64,000 nt of DNA from Charina bottae (taxonomy: Eukaryota > Chordata > Lepidosauria > Squamata > Charinaidae). Shown piece by piece: positions 1 to 10,241 of the stretch. The stretch is from the NCBI GenBank assembly GCA_023362775.1, contig JALMGJ010000061.1, forward strand, positions 444,001 to 508,000, given 5' to 3'. Each line of letters opens with the position of its first letter. Position 1 is the first letter of the stretch. The position numbers and the translations under genes are program-made. The notes under the pieces are model-generated. The model saw nothing but the letters and a program-made list of their open reading frames with translations, was not told the origin of the DNA and searched no databases.

Positions 1-452
1 GCAGCTGAAAGGCTGTGCAAGGCGTCTTCCCAAAGGCACAGCAACGCCTCCGGTCCCTCGGTGCTCCCCGGCACGTGTCTAATGTGTGGGCAGCTCCAGT
101 TCCTGCTCTGGCGTCTCCATTAGTGGGACCTGTAAAAAGGTTCTGGCCTTCCCCCCAATTTGGCAATCTGTCTCCCTTCCAAGGCAGGGATCCCTGGAGG
201 AATCTTCCCGCACCGGACACAGCAGCTCCCTGGAGAGGGTGGACCCCAGTTCGACATTTGGCACCACAGGTAGAAAGATGACCCATCCTGATGAGGGAGG
301 CCAATGGCCAACTCTCCCACCGTTGCATTCCCAACACTTCACAGAAATCCAATCCCAGTAAATTAGACAGTCATTATACAATCAATGACAAAAGCAAACG
401 GCAGTGAAAACAGAAGAGGGCCACAGGCAAAGCCAATCTAAACAAAGATGCT

Positions 453-477
453 ACACACACACACACACACACACACA
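453..477. repeat. (AC)12 microsatellite
   Basis: Uninterrupted AC dinucleotide run in SEZ6L intron 1. Confidence 0.95.
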
Positions 478-2234
478 AAACACAAGGCAGGTTTCATTTA
501 AACTGCCTTTACACCTCTTCCCTGTTTCCGGCCTGCATATATGGAAGATAGAAATAGAATTTGAACTTCTTGCACATCCGGTGTTTTGATCCAAAGAAGG
601 CAGATATTCAGTCACTTCATTGTGTTATTTCTGGTTTGGTCACCCATGTATCAATGTTCTCTTTCATCATTAATCTTCCTCCCATTTGATGAGCAACTGC
701 CATGCCCCCACCTTCACCTTTCCCCCCTTGGGTCCCCTATTTTAAAAGCTAGGAAGTGTCACCGTGTGTGTTCCTTCCTCCCCATGACAGCTTCTGTTCC
801 CCAACTTTGGTGCATCCAGCCAAAGGAATGGGAAGTGGGCGAACCAGAGAAACAAACCCCATCTCTTGCCTGGCATGGAAGTGGTGGGCCTCCCACAGCT
901 TGGCATGCTTTGTCCACAGAAACTGGCATTTGCTTCTTTTCTGATCCTCCTCCTCCTCCCCACCCCTTGACTTGGGTATTCAGGAGCTCATCTGCACCCA
1001 CTGCCTCAAACATGCCCACAAAAAAAAAAATCTGAAGTAAGTGGTGCTAAGAATTCTCAGGACAGCAAGGGATCAAATTCAGATGGAAACGGGGAAAAGT
1101 TTCGAAGTGTCTTCAGAACCAGCAATGACCGTGTGAATCTCGGGGTGACAGTGGTGATGAATTTCACGGATGTGAAGCCACCATTGCCAGTACCCACCCA
1201 TCTTCTTTACAAGCCTTCATAGCTTGCATCTGTGCCAGCGGTCCTTCGGAGGGCCAAGTCCTGAGAGGTCAAAGGCTACACCCTGCCCTTTGAACTGGGA
1301 TAGAAGCCGAGAGGCAGCCAGTGTCATGACTACAAGACAACTGGCATGGAGATTCAACTGGCAAGGCTGCTCCAGGAAGCCACCCGGCTGCCACGTTCTG
1401 TTCCAAGGGAAGATTTCTAGAGAACTTGCCAGGTGTGCAGGACCAGCCTCTACCTGTAATCTGCACCTGGTACCTGCATCTATCTCTGCCCTAGCTTAGC
1501 TGGGAAAGCAGCGCCTGATCTTCTGCCAGTCTGCGCCAGCTCTTTGCCTCGAGGTTCATTCTCAAAACTTTGGGACAACCTTTCCAGGCTATTCAAAACC
1601 CCCACACTTGCATAACCGAACCATTGGCCCAGGAAAACCACATGGATCTGAGCTAAAGGAAGGACCTGCTTGAGCACACAGGTGTTCATCTCATTCATCT
1701 GTTCTGGGGACTCTGGTGGTCCAGCGCAACTCTAGTGGCCAGGAAGCCGCATCAGGCTCAATCCGAAAGGGAAGGGGAGCAGGGGGATGCCTCTCATCCT
1801 TCCCTGACTGGCTGCCCACCATCACCGAAGGCCGGAGGCCGTGGTGGAGCCCCAGCACTTCTGAGGGGCGGGAGGGCTTTGGGTGGGACTGACAACGGGA
1901 GTGCCAACTGCAGGATGAACAAGACAGGTTTATTTAGGATGCCAGCTATCCCACAAGCCGAAGAGAATTCATTTGCAGGGCTAAGGCAGTATATCAGACT
2001 CGATCCCATAATCCCCTTGCAGACCTACAAAATGCTTTTGTACAATGAGGGATGAGAATGGATCTCGGAAATGTCCCCTAGATGAAGGGCAGCAGATCAC
2101 ACCTGGCAGCCATGGAATCAATTCTTCCTGGGAAATTGTGTTTGTCTCCCCCCACCCTCTTTCCTTTTGTGCCTTCAAGTCAGTCTTCTCCCCTGGCCAC
2201 TGCCTGGACAAGTCCCTGCAGTTTTCTTGGCCCC

Positions 2235-2398
2235 ATTTTCGGAAGTGGTTTGCCCTTGCCTCCTCCTCCTTCTTCCTGGGGCTGAAGAGAGGAACTGGCC
2301 CAAAGTCACCCAACTGGCTTCCTGTCTAAGGCAGAACTAGAACTCACAGCCTCCCGATTTCTAGCCCATTGCCCTCATCACTACACCCAGCTGCTCAG
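2235..2398 (-). mobile_element. MIR-like tRNA-derived SINE
   Basis: Contains the reptile MIR-family phrases for 'gtggtttgcc', 'ggcccaaagtcaccca' and the 'actagaactcacagcctcccgat..tagcccattgcc..cactacaccc' 3' part. Orientation is judged from memory of squamate copies and may be reversed. Confidence 0.6.
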
Positions 2399-3851
2399 GG
2401 TCACCTAAACTCTGCCCACGCCAACCTCAACGGTGTCGGGGGAAACGGCCTAGACCCTCCTCCCCGGACGTTGCAATGATTGACAGGAACGGCGGTGCCC
2501 AGCAGCCCCAGATCACAGTCCCAATGCCAGTCACGTCATTCCGAAAACCCCTCTGCGCAACCCGTGTCTAGCTACACTCATGTTCAAATAAATATGCAGC
2601 AGTTTGCTGCTGTTTCATGGCACCACTCCAGGTGTCCCCATCCCTCTGCCTAGCTTGGCCCCTCAAAAATGGCAGGCGAAGGCAAGGAAGAAGCCCAAGG
2701 GAGGAGAACTGAGGTGGGGATCAGCACCCCCCCTCCCCAAATCCTCTTTCATTCTCCTCCCCTCTGATACTGCTGTGCTCAGTACTCACCAGAATAATGA
2801 GATTAAAGATGCATTTTAAAAACATGTCAGATCATTTAAGCTCATCAAAGATTTTTCCCTGCCTGAACAAGGACCACAGAAGCGCTGAAGGTTCCTCAAA
2901 AGGAGGGAAACTAAAGCAGAAATTCTGCATGAACCGGATCACCCCAATGTTCGTGTCTTTGCGAAGCCAGCTCGGGGAGGACGGTGCCCCCAAGTACCAG
3001 CCCCAGCCTTAAACTGCCCCCCCTTTGTTGAGACGGGACTGGACCTTCTTCCAGGAACGTGAGAAAGGGAATAGCAGAGTCAAGGAGGCATTTGGGGAAC
3101 ACACACAATAGAAGGCCGGCTGGAAGGACGGACGGCCACCTGCCTTGGGCGTCCTGTGGAAGCGGCTTCCCTGGAGCCAGGGACCCGGGGGGGGGGGGGG
3201 CGGGACAGGGTGGAGGGTCCTTAGGCCTCCCTCTCCTTTCTCCAACTCGCCCCTGCTTTCCCACCTCTATTTTCATCTTGCTTTTCCCAGGACAGAAACT
3301 CCATTCCGCGGGGAAATGCAGAGCTGCATCAGCCTGTTGCTCCGCCGAGCTGGACGCCAGCCTCTGGAAGGCAAAGGGAGCGGGGGCGGGGGCGGGGGCG
3401 GGCGCAGAATCCGGCCCGGGCCCTTGTCACCGTCCCCCTGCAGTCGTCGCCCAGATGTACATGCTCGCGGTTCCCATGGGGCGTGCCGGCCAATTCTGGC
3501 CCTCCTGTGCCGCGGCGGGGCCTCCCTTGTGGCTCCAGAAGACTGCTGCTCCGGGCCGGGAAGCCACAGAACCGGCGGAGTTGCCTCTTCAGCTTCCAGA
3601 CGCCCCCGACTCCCGCCGCCTCAGATCAAAGGCCCTGCAAGTCCCCATTACCGGAGGCGCCCAACCCGAGCGCGCACAGCCGCGACCCCCGCCCGCGCTG
3701 GCTTCTGAGCGGCGACGACGCCAGCGCGGAACTCGAGAGAGCCACGACCCGCCGCTTTCCCCCACGCGGGGCTCCGGGGACACGTTTGGGGGGCGGGGGG
3801 GGGTTGTTCCCGGGCGCCCAGGCCTGGGAGGGCGGGGGAGGCAGGCGGCGA

Positions 3852-3878
3852 GGAGCTGTCCGGCGCGGTGGTGCTGAA
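3852..3878 (-). promoter_or_regulatory. RE1/NRSE-like REST site with expanded spacer
   Basis: On the + strand GGAGCTGTCC, then 8 bases, then GGTGCTGAA. These are the two half-sites of the REST (NRSF) element in reverse orientation, with the gap widened by six bases relative to the canonical 2-base gap. Expanded-gap RE1s are an established REST-bound class. It lies about 340 bases inside intron 1 of the putative neuronal gene SEZ6L. Confidence 0.5.
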
Positions 3879-4132
3879 AGCAGGCGGCCCAGAGCGGCGA
3901 CAAGTGCCCCCCACAAACACACACGCGGGGACGGAGGTCCCCATAGTGCAGCGAAGCCAAGGGGCGCCCGTATTCCGGGAGGGGGCAGCGACCCGACCCC
4001 CCCTGCCTGGTCTCCCCGCTTTGATGATCCCCTGCGAACTTGCGCCCGGGATGGGCAGGGGTCCCCCGCCACGCAGAAACCGCCCCCACGCGCCCTAAGG
4101 CTCCAGGCTGGAACTCTGCAGTCGGGAAGGGG

Positions 4133-4155
4133 CCCGCCGCCGCCGCCGCCGCCGC
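4133..4155. repeat. (CCG)7 repeat in intron 1
   Basis: Uninterrupted CCG units about 60 bases past the exon-1 donor. Together with the two other trinucleotide tracts it lies within a 270-base stretch. Confidence 0.85.
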
Positions 4156-4214
4156 TTCCCCGAGGATACGAACACTCTTCCCCCCCCCCCGCCGCCCCCG
4201 CCAGTCGGTCCTAC

Positions 4215-4299
4215 CTTGGCGGGTCTTCTCGGTGCGGCCGCCCAGCAGGCGGAGGAGGAGGAGGAGGAGGAGAAGCGCGAGCCCGCGGGGCCCCGTCAT
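4215..4299 (-). CDS. SEZ6L: SEZ6L coding exon 1 (signal peptide)
   Basis: ATG at 4299 with A at -3, reading [28 protein letters not shown] and then a split codon at GCCAAG|GTAGGA. The Leu run is a clear signal-peptide core. SEZ6L is a type-I membrane protein of neurons with CUB and Sushi domains, acting in dendrite and synapse development. The assignment rests on synteny (in human, SEZ6L directly follows MYO18B in the same orientation), the CpG-island position and the short signal-peptide first exon. Sequence similarity to human exon 1 is limited to its hydrophobic character. The rest of the gene lies beyond position 1. Another secreted or membrane protein is possible but less likely. Confidence 0.62.
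4251..4272. repeat. (GGA)n repeat encoding the Leu run of the signal peptide
   Basis: About seven GGA units, CTC Leu codons on the minus strand. Slippage would change the length of the hydrophobic core. Confidence 0.85.
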
Positions 4300-4375
4300 G
4301 ATGCTGTGATCCCGCTCCCCGCGACGAGCTGCTCTCCAGCCAAGCCGGCCGCTCCCTGTTCGTGCAGCCCGGCTT

Positions 4376-4399
4376 GGCGGCGGCGGCGGCGGCGGCGGC
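4376..4399. repeat. (GGC)8 trinucleotide repeat in SEZ6L 5' UTR
   Basis: Eight uninterrupted GGC units, (GCC)8 on the transcript strand, 77 bases upstream of the putative ATG. Likely length-variable. Confidence 0.9.
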
Positions 4400-5109
4400 A
4401 AGGAAGCCCCTCCTTTGCCAATCCGAGCTGGCGCTGCGGGAGGGAGGGGGAGCGATGGGCTGCCGCTCTGCCCCGCCTCCCGCCCACCCCGCAGGAAAAA
4501 GCCGGGGCTGGACTGGCGCCCCCGGAGCTTTCCGCGGCGGAGCCGGTCCGAGGAAGAAGAGCCAAGAACGCCGCTGAGCGCGTGCAGAGTGTACCGTGCC
4601 CCGCCCGCTGCCGCAGTTCAACCCTCTGTTGGGGGGGCAGAGAGGAGGAGGAGGAGGAGGAGGAGGGATTCCCCTCTCCTTTCTCAGCCCATGCTCTTAG
4701 CCTGGCAGCCGCCTTTACCCCCGCCTCTCCTTGCCACGCTGGCCTTCGAAGGCCGAGGTGGACCATGGTGACCAGGGGCCCTCCCCGAAGACCGGCCGCC
4801 ACTCACCTCCGGGCAGGCGGGAAGCAGAAGGCGCTCAGCAGATGGACCTGAGCCGCACAGGAGCCGACGCTGCTTCTCTCGGGAGTTGCAAGACTGCCCA
4901 CCGGACCCCTGGCGCAGCAGCCCTGGACGTCTCCCACACAGCTGCACCCAAAGAAGGACAAACCTCGGGGGGGGGGGTGTCCCTCCAGACCCTTGCGGAA
5001 CCCAGGGGGCACGTGGCCGCCTCAGCTGATCTCAAAAGCACTTAGCAGGGCTGGATGGGGGAAATTCTGAAGCTATGAGGCACCCTGGGGAGAAGGACGC
5101 CACCCCCAA

Positions 5110-5121
5110 GAAGATGGCGGC
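5110..5121 (+). promoter_or_regulatory. YY1-type motif
   Basis: GAAGATGGCGGC contains the long AAGATGGCGGC YY1 consensus, which usually lies just downstream of transcription starts. It is about 800 bases upstream of SEZ6L exon 1 and oriented on the + strand, which would suit a divergent transcript. Confidence 0.4.
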
Positions 5122-5415
5122 CAGCGATTTCCATACCAGGGGCCAGAAACCGGCAGGAAGCTCCGTCAGGCACACCAGCCGCCTGCCCAGCTGTGGGGAG
5201 CGCTGGGGACTGCAGTCCAGCACCACCTGGGTGGCGCCAGGCCCAGAAGGAGACCTGCAGCCCAGCACTTAAGGGCTCTTAAGGACAGGACAGGACAAGA
5301 CTAGCCTAAGCCGGGCCCGAGCGAAGGACGTTGGCCTGCGGCTCCTCGGATCGCCTCCCCTCTCGGCCACCCGGGTTGGACGTCAAGGTGCGGCTCAGTT
5401 CCGGGGCTGGGTTCC

Positions 5416-5427
5416 TACGTCACGTGA
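5416..5427. promoter_or_regulatory. Composite CRE/E-box
   Basis: TACGTCACGTGA combines a CRE-like ACGTCA with a CACGTGA E-box (USF/TFE type). It is about 1.1 kb upstream of the putative SEZ6L start. Confidence 0.4.
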
Positions 5428-6894
5428 AGGCAGCCTTGTCTCACACCGTGCTTTGCTGAAAGACAGGCCGTAGTGGAGCCATTCAGACAGGAAGCCAAGC
5501 GCAAGTGCTGGGTTTATGCACCAGGCTCAGTCCCAGACCGAAGGAAACCACTTTCTGGATCAGCCCAAGGGTGGCCTCACTCGGGTGGGTTTCCAGAAAG
5601 GCCTTGGTGGTCAGCTGCCCTTACAGAGGGCTCTTTGCGAGCGGGAGAGCCGGAGCAGAAAAATCTCCGGGCCCCCGAGGCCCACTGGCCAGCGCTTAAC
5701 CCTCCCAGTGGTGCCAAGGTGGGGGGCTGTCGATGGGGCCTTTCCTGCTGGCTGCGGCTCTGAGATGGCACAAGCAGCTTTCCTGGATTGGTGCAGCCAA
5801 GAAGAGGGAGCTCGAAGGAGGCTAAGAACATGGGCTCTGTTGGCCCTGCATTCTGATAAGCTGTTCTAACCGTGGAATTAGAAAGAATTAAAAAGCAATT
5901 ACACCAACTTTGGTCGCCTCAGCAACCGTCATCACAGAAAACGGTATCGCTCAGATCACAGGGAAGATACCTTGGAGGCAGAGAGGTGGCATATCACTTA
6001 CGAGTGCCACGGCAGCTGGGGATTCCCCTGGGTGGCTTCCTCGGGCGCTGGGGGGCTCGGCCTCGTGCTCCAAACTCAATTCGGACTTCGAAGCAACCCC
6101 AAAGGAAGGGGGCCACTCTGCCTCCTCCCGCGCTCGGCCAGGAGGGAGAAGAGGCCATCCTAAGAGATTGGGGGGGTGGGGGCGTGGGCAGGCCCGTTGC
6201 CGGGGGCATTCTCTCGGCCCTTCCTCCCCGCTCGCAGGGTTCCCCTCGCATCTGGTCAGCCCCAATGGGGGAGTCGCTGGGTGGGTGGGATGCGCCCCTC
6301 CCTTGTGCCATCGCGTCTCTCCTCACCTTGCCCTGCCTGGACGCAGAGAGCTTGCTGACCGCAGGACCTGCTTGGCCTCCTCGGGCCTTAATCAGGAGCA
6401 CTTCTGCTAGCACTTCACTGAAACCCCAGCCGGTCCGCCAGCAGAGGAAAGAGGGACTAATGGGGATGGAAAAGCAGCTGCCCAGCGTCCAAAGGGCCGG
6501 CCTTGCTCCCATAGGCCACTCACCAGTGATTTGCAAAAGCTGCCGGACAGGGATGCTGGCAGCCACCATCCCTTCAGAACCAGCTCCTGCTTTATTGAGT
6601 AACATCACTGGTTTTTATCCGGATTTCTGCTTAGAAACAACAGCAACAAAACCCTCTCCTTCTCCATAAATGTTATTGTGCTCTTTTGCAGGTACACACA
6701 GACACACAACAAAGCCAAAAACCTTGAGCACCAAAAGTCTTTTGCCTATTTTAAGCAGCTGCATAGCCACAACGCCATCGGAGACCAGTTAAAGTCTGGT
6801 CAGTTTGGACTGACCCTGGAGGAGCCCTTGAAATATTTTCCAGGCCACGGAGAAGGAACCCCTGCCCATTCAGGCTCAAATAGAGGGCAGAGGT

Positions 6895-7110
6895 TACAAA
6901 ATTATTGTATTTGTTTCATGCGTAGGCCTGTTTATACAGTATGCATTAACCGTGTTCTTAAACTAAAAATAAAGAATGAAACTTACCTCTTTAATGTGAA
7001 GTGGCCCGGATTTGAAATACTTTTTAAAATAAATCGTGATCTCCCAGGGAACCCCTAGTGACCTCTCGCAGAACCTGAGGGTGCCACGGAGCCCTGGTGG
7101 AGAAACCCTG
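6895..7110 (-). mobile_element. hAT (Charlie-like) transposon terminal fragment
   Basis: The minus strand starts CAGGGTTTCTCCACC at 7110, a hAT-Charlie terminal inverted repeat, next to ggctagag, which resembles the preferred 8-base target nTCTAGAn. The interior includes ATTAAAGAG|GTAAGT at 6987/6986, a perfect splice donor, and CTAAAAATAA. Only this end is present. Confidence 0.55.
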
Positions 7111-7374
7111 GGCTAGAGCAACGTGATTCCCTGTGTTTGTTTCAGTGGAAAGAGGAAGAAGACCTGGAGCGTAAGGCTCCATTTAGAAATATTGTTCTAA
7201 ATACGCCGCTGGGCTGTCCTGCTTTCCCCACCCACCACAGGTCTGGGCAGAGCCCAGGGTGGCCCTTAATTTGCCCAAAGGTGGCCTACCTTGGGGAGTC
7301 AGGGTGCTCTGTCCAGGTGACCAACAGTCGATCCCGCTAGACCCTGGGGACTTCACTCAGTTTAGCCTGAAGTC

Positions 7375-7640
7375 GAGAGATTATTTTGCACCGAATGCAG
7401 ACAATCACTGCGCTGTAAACAGACAATAGGAGCAATTTCAGTGGCAGCCTAAATTTAAATTCTTGGGAATGAAATGGGAACGGGATGCGGCCCGTAGCAG
7501 AGAAGCTACAGGACACTGCAGTCTTCCTGCCATTTGGAATTCATTAAGAAATGGGCCCTGAAAGAAGCAAAGAATGTAATCACTGGCATTATCAGCTTAA
7601 TTGTTATGGCAAGTAAACTGCTGCAGAATCTCTGCTGTAA
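7375..7640. other. AT-rich island, candidate conserved noncoding element
   Basis: Non-repetitive, AT-rich DNA in a GC-rich background, with TTTAAATT, CATTAAG and TTAATTG motifs but no long open frame. Its composition resembles vertebrate enhancers. Conservation cannot be seen from one sequence. Confidence 0.3.
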
Positions 7641-8666
7641 TTGTCTTCACCACCTCCTCGTCCTCCTCCTCTTCTAAAAATATAAGCAGGAAGGTTCATT
7701 CAGAAAGGCCCCGTTGAGGCCCAATGAAAAAAAAGCAGGCAGCGGGGGTGGGGGGAGGATCACTGACGAATGCTTCTATCCGGGGAGGGGGCTACGAAAG
7801 GGTCTCTGAAGTGGGTGCTAGGAAACGTCCACATGCATCTCTGGCTCCATCCTCCATCTGAGCAAATGCTCCCTGCAATGGAAGGTAGAAAAAGCCCCGG
7901 TCTCCCTCCAGGAGGGAAGAATGCAGCCAGTCTCTGCTGCTCCCTGGGGGGTGGATGGACCCCCAGCCAATTAGAGCAGGGGACAGGGAGTGAACTGGAC
8001 AAGACAGGCCTCTTAAAACCTGGATTTCACACCTCAAATGTTTAACGAAGAAGGGGAGGCATAAAGGGTGGCCGCCCAGAAGCCAGCCAGTGGAGAGGGA
8101 ATTGGGCACCCCAAAGACCCCAACTAGCACAGCGGTCAGTGGGCTCTCCCCTGCATGAACAGGCAGGGTCGTCCCCCTCCTAAGTTGGGCTCTTGGATCC
8201 ACCCGGTCATTCCCCACACGTCTGGCGCACAACTGGGAGCGCAGGCTGAATGCTTGGGGGAGGGGAGCTTGGACCTGGCCAACGAAGCACGGGGAGCCCA
8301 GCCCAGCCCAGCCCCCAGCCACCCTGCCCTGTTCAGCTTGGTCTAGGCAGAATCCCACCCACGGGCACCCGGGCAGCTCACCTCAGCTGCATCCTTTTGG
8401 GAAACAAGATGGCTGCGCATCCCCAGGGCTGGCAAAGAGGCATCTCATATTTCCACTGCGTTTTGCTGCCAACCCACATTTCCCAGCCATCCGAGGAGTC
8501 CCCAGGCGCAGCCGCGTCGCAGGCAGCCTCCAAGCGACCCAGGGCAAGGCTTTCAAGAAAGGTCCATGGAAGAGGACGAAGGCAGGATGACCGGCCAATT
8601 CGGAGGCTGCTCTAAGGGGCAGACAAGGTTGCCAAAGGTTTTACTTCTGCTCAGGAGGCCGGCCGG

Positions 8667-8746
<80 letters not shown>
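8667..8746. repeat. (CCTG)20 tetranucleotide microsatellite
   Basis: Twenty uninterrupted CCTG units, 80 bases, preceded by GGCCGGC. All six frames stay open across it, which creates spurious proteins. Confidence 0.97.
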
Positions 8747-10216
8747 GAGTTTCTGGAAAAAAGGAGGCAGGACAGAGTGTTTCACCAGCTTCAAGACTGC
8801 TTCTGACGGGAAGCAATAAATAAATGTCTTCTTTAAAAATGAGCGCAGAGATTGCTTGATTAGGGACTATTTTCATCTCACTCTCTGAGCACAAAAACAT
8901 TTGTGCCTGCTCTAGATTTCGGTGCAACCTCAAAGCTCGCGCAGCTGCCTCTATTGGCTGCCTCCTACCTGGATGCACTTAAAGGCATTAAAAACAGGCC
9001 CCACCCCAAAGAAAACAGGCTGGTCTTCCACAGGCTGGTTACGGGTCACACAGCTGTCCATCCTTTGCTCCCTGAGCACCAGCTGGCCTTTACACCAAAC
9101 TACCGATCTGGCCTTTTTATTTTCCATCCAGGAAATCTCCCCATAGTCACCTGGTTTTGCCTCCTTCTCACCCTGAGCCTGGTGTGTGTCTGCATGCAGT
9201 GTGTGCATGTGCGTGTGTGCGCGCGCGGTTTGTTGCTCCAGAAAACCACCCAGCAACCCCGGTGGGCAAGCCAGTGGTTCACAGCAGCGGATTTGTATTC
9301 TGTCAGTTCACCCTGTTCGAGCACTGCCTGATGGCTCGGCGGAGAAGAAACGGCATCGCTTCGGTTGCTCCATTTGTCTCCTGGACTGCTTCAGCTGCCA
9401 CTAGCACACAGCAGTCGCCTCTCCGCACCTGGGCCCCTGGTCAAAATTGGGCAGGACGGGGGGGGGGTTCGAGGGCGGCCCTTCTGCCCCCAATTCCTGG
9501 GGACAGCCTTGGTAAGTAACCCTCCGGACAGCCCCCACAGGGACGTGCCACGGGAGCTGCCCAGGGTGTGATTTAAAGACCGTTTTCAGATCAAATTCAC
9601 TGGGGAGGGTCTTGATTAGTGGGTACAGAAGTCCTGATTCGGACAGAGATTATGGCTCCCCTGGTGGTGAAATCGAGGTTTCCAGGAAACCCACCTCGCC
9701 AACCCCCTCCCCAAGTTCTGTATCTTCCAAAACCTCAACCAGGGACCTCTCCAAGCTGAAGGGGGAGAGGTGTGCTTCCTCCCCCCCAACAGGCAGCATC
9801 ACTCCCAGGCCTTCAAATCACCACCCCCACGCGCCAATCCTTCTGCCAGGTTTTTCCCAAGGATGCTGTTCGGGCTCAGCGGGAGGCCCGGGGGCGCCAC
9901 CCTCCCTCCAGGGGCCCCCTCCCAGGCTTCGGCTGGGCCAGATGCCTGTCAGCCTCCTCCACCTCCTCCCCCTCCCGCTGGCACAAGTCAAGCCGCATCT
10001 TTGCCGGTGCCTCGCTTTGCGCCCAAAATCTGGCTCGGTGAGGTTCCCTTTCGTAAGAGTCGTTTTATTCATCAGGATGGAATAAGTGCATTATGGCTTG
10101 AAGATGCATCACAGCAGCTTTCCAAGAGCAGCGCCTTGGACCTTTTCCTTGAGGCCGGGTCTCAGCGCCCTGCCGAGGAAGGAGGGAGAGAAGCGAAGCA
10201 CCAGCCGGGATCTGGC

Positions 10217-10241
10217 CGGCGTGGCGTGGCGTGGCGTGGCG
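10217..10241. repeat. (GGCGT)4 pentanucleotide repeat
   Basis: Short perfect tandem of GGCGT in the intergenic interval. Confidence 0.8.

Larger units (their letters stand above)
1..4214 (-). other. SEZ6L: SEZ6L intron 1 (5' part)
   Basis: No convincing coding exon is visible on either strand. It holds an (AC)n microsatellite near 453, a MIR-like SINE near 2,235-2,398, a G14 homopolymer near 3,189, and from about 3,300 upward the CpG island that continues into exon 1. If the exon-1 call is wrong this is simply intergenic DNA. Confidence 0.5.
3300..4870. promoter_or_regulatory. SEZ6L: CpG island / SEZ6L promoter
   Basis: Very dense CpG with few ApT-rich stretches. It covers the putative first exon, its 5' UTR and the start of intron 1. 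It includes (GCC)n, (GGA)n and several Sp1-like GGGCGG boxes. No TATA box is evident near 4,400, as is common for island promoters. Confidence 0.65.

Noticed and set aside
3059..4301. Long + strand open frames of 272 residues over the CpG island
   Set aside because: GC-rich composition without stops, Pro/Arg/Gly-rich random-looking protein, antisense to the SEZ6L exon.
8566..8823. Small protein with LPAC repeats
   Set aside because: Translation of the (CCTG)n microsatellite; no other support.
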